The notes below the pieces were generated by a model. That model was given only the letters and a program-made list of their open reading frames with translations, did not search any database and was not told where the DNA came from. Positions 60,225-62,215 of a stretch of 62,215 bases of DNA are shown here, piece by piece. The stretch covers positions 1 to 62,215 of the forward strand of contig DUQP01000028.1 of NCBI GenBank assembly GCA_012837735.1, given 5' to 3'. Position 1 is the first letter of the stretch, and each line of letters opens with the position of its first letter. The DNA comes from Bacillota bacterium. Its GTDB lineage: Bacteria; Bacillota; Sulfobacillia; UBA3575; DUQP01. The position numbers and the translations under genes are program-made.

Positions 60225-61591
60225 TGTGCCACCTCCAGCGCCGCCCGGCAGGCTGCCACTAAAGGGGTATGCTGCGAACTGATGACCGTGCGGATGTCAA
60301 ACAATACCTGCTCCCCCCGGGCCCTGGCCAGCACAGGTGGGTTGCCAACCCGCAGCGCATCAACCAGGGCCTGCGCTTGACCGGCCGTGGCAACCGTAAG
60401 CGCTACCAGGCTAGTTGGCAGCTCCAATCCCGGTAAAGACCCACCCCCGACCGGCGCCCGACTGGCACAAACCGTGACGGGAACATCCAGATGACGCTTC
60501 AATCGCCTTGCCAAGGACCGCGCCTGTTTCGCCAGCTCCGCCGGCGGACGGGCCAGCATGGACAAGGCGGGAATTTCCCGCCAGGCAGTTTCGGGCTCCA
60601 AATACAGGCGCAAGGTAGCCTCAAGGGCCGCCAAGCGCGTTTTATCCAGGCGCATCGCCCGGAACAAGGGGCTTTTGGCCAGCGGCTCGATCAGCTCCGC
60701 CCGGCCGAGCAAAAGCCCCGCCTGCGGTCCGCCCAACATTTTGTCACCGCTGGCCGTGACGATTGCCGCGCCGGCGGCTATGGCAGCCGGGAGCGTGAGG
60801 TCAGCGCCGGGAAAGTCTACCATCAGGCCGCTACCCAGATCCTCCATCACAGGAATACCGTGCCGGCGCCCAATCCCGACCAGGGTTGCCAAATCCACCT
60901 CCCCCGTGTAGCCGGTAATGGTGAAGTTGCTGGGGTGAACGCGCAGCAACAAAGCAGTATCGGCACCGATCGCCATTTCATAATCCGAGGGGCGGGTGTG
61001 ATTGGTGGTGCCCACCTCTACCAGTTGAGCTCCCCCGGCACGCATAATGTCCGGTAACCGGAAAGAGCCGCCGATCTCCACCAATTGCCCCCGGGAGACT
61101 ATCACCTCTTTCCCAGCCGCTAGTACGGAAAGCACAAGGAGAACGGCTGCGGCGTTGTTGTTCACCACCAGGGCCGCTTCCGCGCCCGTCAACAAACACA
61201 ATAATTCTCTAACGTGGTTTAAACGGGAACTGCGTTCCCCGTCCGCCAAGTCCAATTCCAAATTGACATACCCAGCCGTTTCGGCCATCGCTTTACAAGC
61301 CGCTGCCGGCAGGGGAGCCCGCCCCAGGTTGGTGTGTAGCACGACTCCCGTGGCATTGATCACCTCCCGTAGGCCTGGTCCCAGCAAAGATTCCAACCGG
61401 CCCCGTACAGCTGCCAACAACATCTCCCAAAGCTGCTCCGCATCGAGCTGCCGTCCGTTTTGCAAAGCCGCGCGCAATGTTTGGATTTCCCTCCTGATTA
61501 CCTGCACAACCAACCAATGCGGCAATTCGCTTGCCACCTGCTGCAGGACCCTGTCTACGGAAGGCAGCCCTCGCAAATCAAACTGCGCCAA
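60209..61591 (-). CDS. selA: L-seryl-tRNA(Sec) selenium transferase
   Basis: The 460-residue PLP enzyme converts Ser-tRNA(Sec) to Sec-tRNA(Sec) with selenophosphate. The PLP-lysine motif SGDKMLGGPQAG is intact, and the N-terminal tRNA-binding domain is present (LPSVDRVLQ). TTG 61591 is the start (AGGGGGG 8 bases upstream). It forms the selAB operon. No selD or tRNA(Sec) gene lies in the window. Confidence 0.96.
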   Translation of the reverse strand: MAQFDLRGLPSVDRVLQQVASELPHWLVVQVIRREIQTLRAALQNGRQLDAEQLWEMLLAAVRGRLESLLGPGLREVINATGVVLHTNLGRAPLPAAACKAMAETAGYVNLELDLADGERSSRLNHVRELLCLLTGAEAALVVNNNAAAVLLVLSVLAAGKEVIVSRGQLVEIGGSFRLPDIMRAGGAQLVEVGTTNHTRPSDYEMAIGADTALLLRVHPSNFTITGYTGEVDLATLVGIGRRHGIPVMEDLGSGLMVDFPGADLTLPAAIAAGAAIVTASGDKMLGGPQAGLLLGRAELIEPLAKSPLFRAMRLDKTRLAALEATLRLYLEPETAWREIPALSMLARPPAELAKQARSLARRLKRHLDVPVTVCASRAPVGGGSLPGLELPTSLVALTVATAGQAQALVDALRVGNPPVLARARGEQVLFDIRTVISSQHTPLVAACRAALEVAQCDVS

Positions 61592-61646
61592 ATGCCTGTC
61601 CCCCCTTGCATCAGTTCACCTTAGCAATTACCAAAAGCGACCAGGA

Positions 61647-62117
61647 CTAATCCGCCAGCCGCTTTTTGCGTCTCAGTGTCTGTTGCCACTCATTATCCCG
61701 GTTGAGAAAGGCGAGCAAATCCTGCAGGCAACGCAGAGTCTGTCCACTGATGCTGTGTTCGACTTTTTCTGTCTCCTCTAAGACATTTTCCGTCACACCG
61801 ATTGTACGCAGGAACCGCTCCACCGTCTGGTGCCGCTGCAGAAGATAAGCCCCGATCTGTTGGCCAGCGACCGTCAGGCGGATGATTCCGTACCGCTCAT
61901 AGTCCAAATAGCCCAGCTCCGCCAGCTTCTGCACCATGCGGCTGGCTGAGGGAGCCTGCACATGCAAAGCATTTGCCAGATCACTGATGCGGGTATAGCC
62001 CTTGATGCGGGTCAGGCGGCAGGTCATCTCCAGATAGTCTTCCATGCTGGGTGTGAGCGCTTCCCCTTGCTGCAACAGTTCATAGCCTCTGACGGTGTGG
62101 AATTCTTTTCTCCCCAT
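61647..62117 (-). CDS. MntR/DtxR-family metal-dependent regulator
   Basis: A 156-residue protein with an N-terminal winged helix (EDYLEMTCRLTRIKGYTRISDLA region; recognition helix VQAPSASRMVQKLAELGYL) and a metal-binding dimerisation domain (HQTVERFLRTIGV, AxxxEH-type residues EKVEHSIS). It lacks the C-terminal SH3 domain, as MntR does. Manganese is the likely co-repressor, iron the alternative. ATG 62117 follows GGGAGG by 7 bases. Confidence 0.88.
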   Translation of the reverse strand: MGRKEFHTVRGYELLQQGEALTPSMEDYLEMTCRLTRIKGYTRISDLANALHVQAPSASRMVQKLAELGYLDYERYGIIRLTVAGQQIGAYLLQRHQTVERFLRTIGVTENVLEETEKVEHSISGQTLRCLQDLLAFLNRDNEWQQTLRRKKRLAD

Positions 62118-62176
62118 CACCACACCTCCCCATCATCAGAAACTATGACAGGGAAATGTAATGTATGAAGGAAGAA

Positions 62177-62198
62177 GGGGCGGCCGATCGGCCGCCCC
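62177..62198 (-). terminator. Hairpin at the right edge
   Basis: GGGGCGGCCGATCGGCCGCCCC is a perfect palindrome followed on the minus strand by TTCTTCCTTC; probably the terminator of a gene beyond the window. Confidence 0.55.
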
Positions 62199-62215
62199 TA
62201 ACAGGTTTATGCCAA

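Noticed and set aside
1..62215. CRISPR arrays, insertion sequences, prophage or integrative element
   Set aside because: No regularly spaced repeats, transposase, integrase or phage structural genes were recognised.

Overview
The window (about 62 kb, high GC) looks like the chromosome of an anaerobic, spore-forming-type Firmicute of the acetogen-like Clostridia (Moorella / Peptococcaceae / Thermacetogenium side). Reasons: MetF-MetV with HdrA- and MvhD-type partners, a complete HdrCBA-MvhDGA electron-bifurcating hydrogenase operon with its own Hyp genes, SelAB, MerR-type GlnR with a GlnR box, SLH-domain surface proteins, and a YaaH-type GH18 protein. No phage, insertion sequence, CRISPR, rRNA or tRNA was recognised. 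The species cannot be named from the sequence.

Layout. 1-5.5 kb (-): translationally coupled hdrA-like, mvhD-like, metV, metF, asparaginase, fumarase alpha (cut by the left edge). 5.6-9.3 kb: LysM polysaccharide deacetylase, then feoB-feoA under a Fur box. 9.4-16.7 kb: a small + strand gene, then nitrogen assimilation (glnR-glnA, gltD, and gltB, which is broken). 16.8-26.9 kb (-): the most striking locus, a cobalamin-riboswitch operon of seven genes. It encodes three secreted or surface proteins that combine alpha/alpha-barrel repeats, DUF4430 (transcobalamin-like) domains and SLH anchors, a DUF4430 lipoprotein, and a complete ECF transporter (EcfT, fused EcfA-EcfA, S component). 27-35.8 kb: cis-prenyltransferase, secreted lipase-like protein with a PKD domain, 2-hydroxyacid dehydrogenase, nifS-thiI, GH18 protein, DnaQ-like exonuclease. 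35.8-39.8 kb: two-subunit UxaA-type lyase with a collapsed second copy, diverging from an Old Yellow Enzyme-type Fe-S flavoprotein. 39.8-45.2 kb: Hsp20, a BlaI/BlaR-like cassette with a lipoprotein, CopA. 45.3-58 kb (-): hdrCBA-mvhDGA-protease, then hypABFCDE. 58.3-62.2 kb: selA-selB and an MntR-type regulator.

How it fits together. Hydrogen oxidation at MvhADG-HdrABC would supply low-potential electrons by flavin bifurcation; the separate HdrA-MvhD-MetVF unit links electron carriers to methylene-tetrahydrofolate reduction in the methyl branch of the Wood-Ljungdahl pathway. That pathway depends on corrinoid proteins, which gives a physiological reason for an elaborate cobalamin-responsive uptake operon. 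The inferred route is: corrinoid caught by barrel and DUF4430 proteins held on the S-layer, passed to the DUF4430 lipoprotein at the membrane, and imported by the ECF transporter. This is the best candidate for an undescribed system: a bacterial analogue of the intrinsic factor/transcobalamin fold arrangement. Corrinoid binding itself is inferred from riboswitch and domain resemblance, not shown by the sequence.

Two decayed genes stand out: gltB carries a one-base frameshift and a large internal deletion, and a second UxaA-type gene has been reduced to its two ends.
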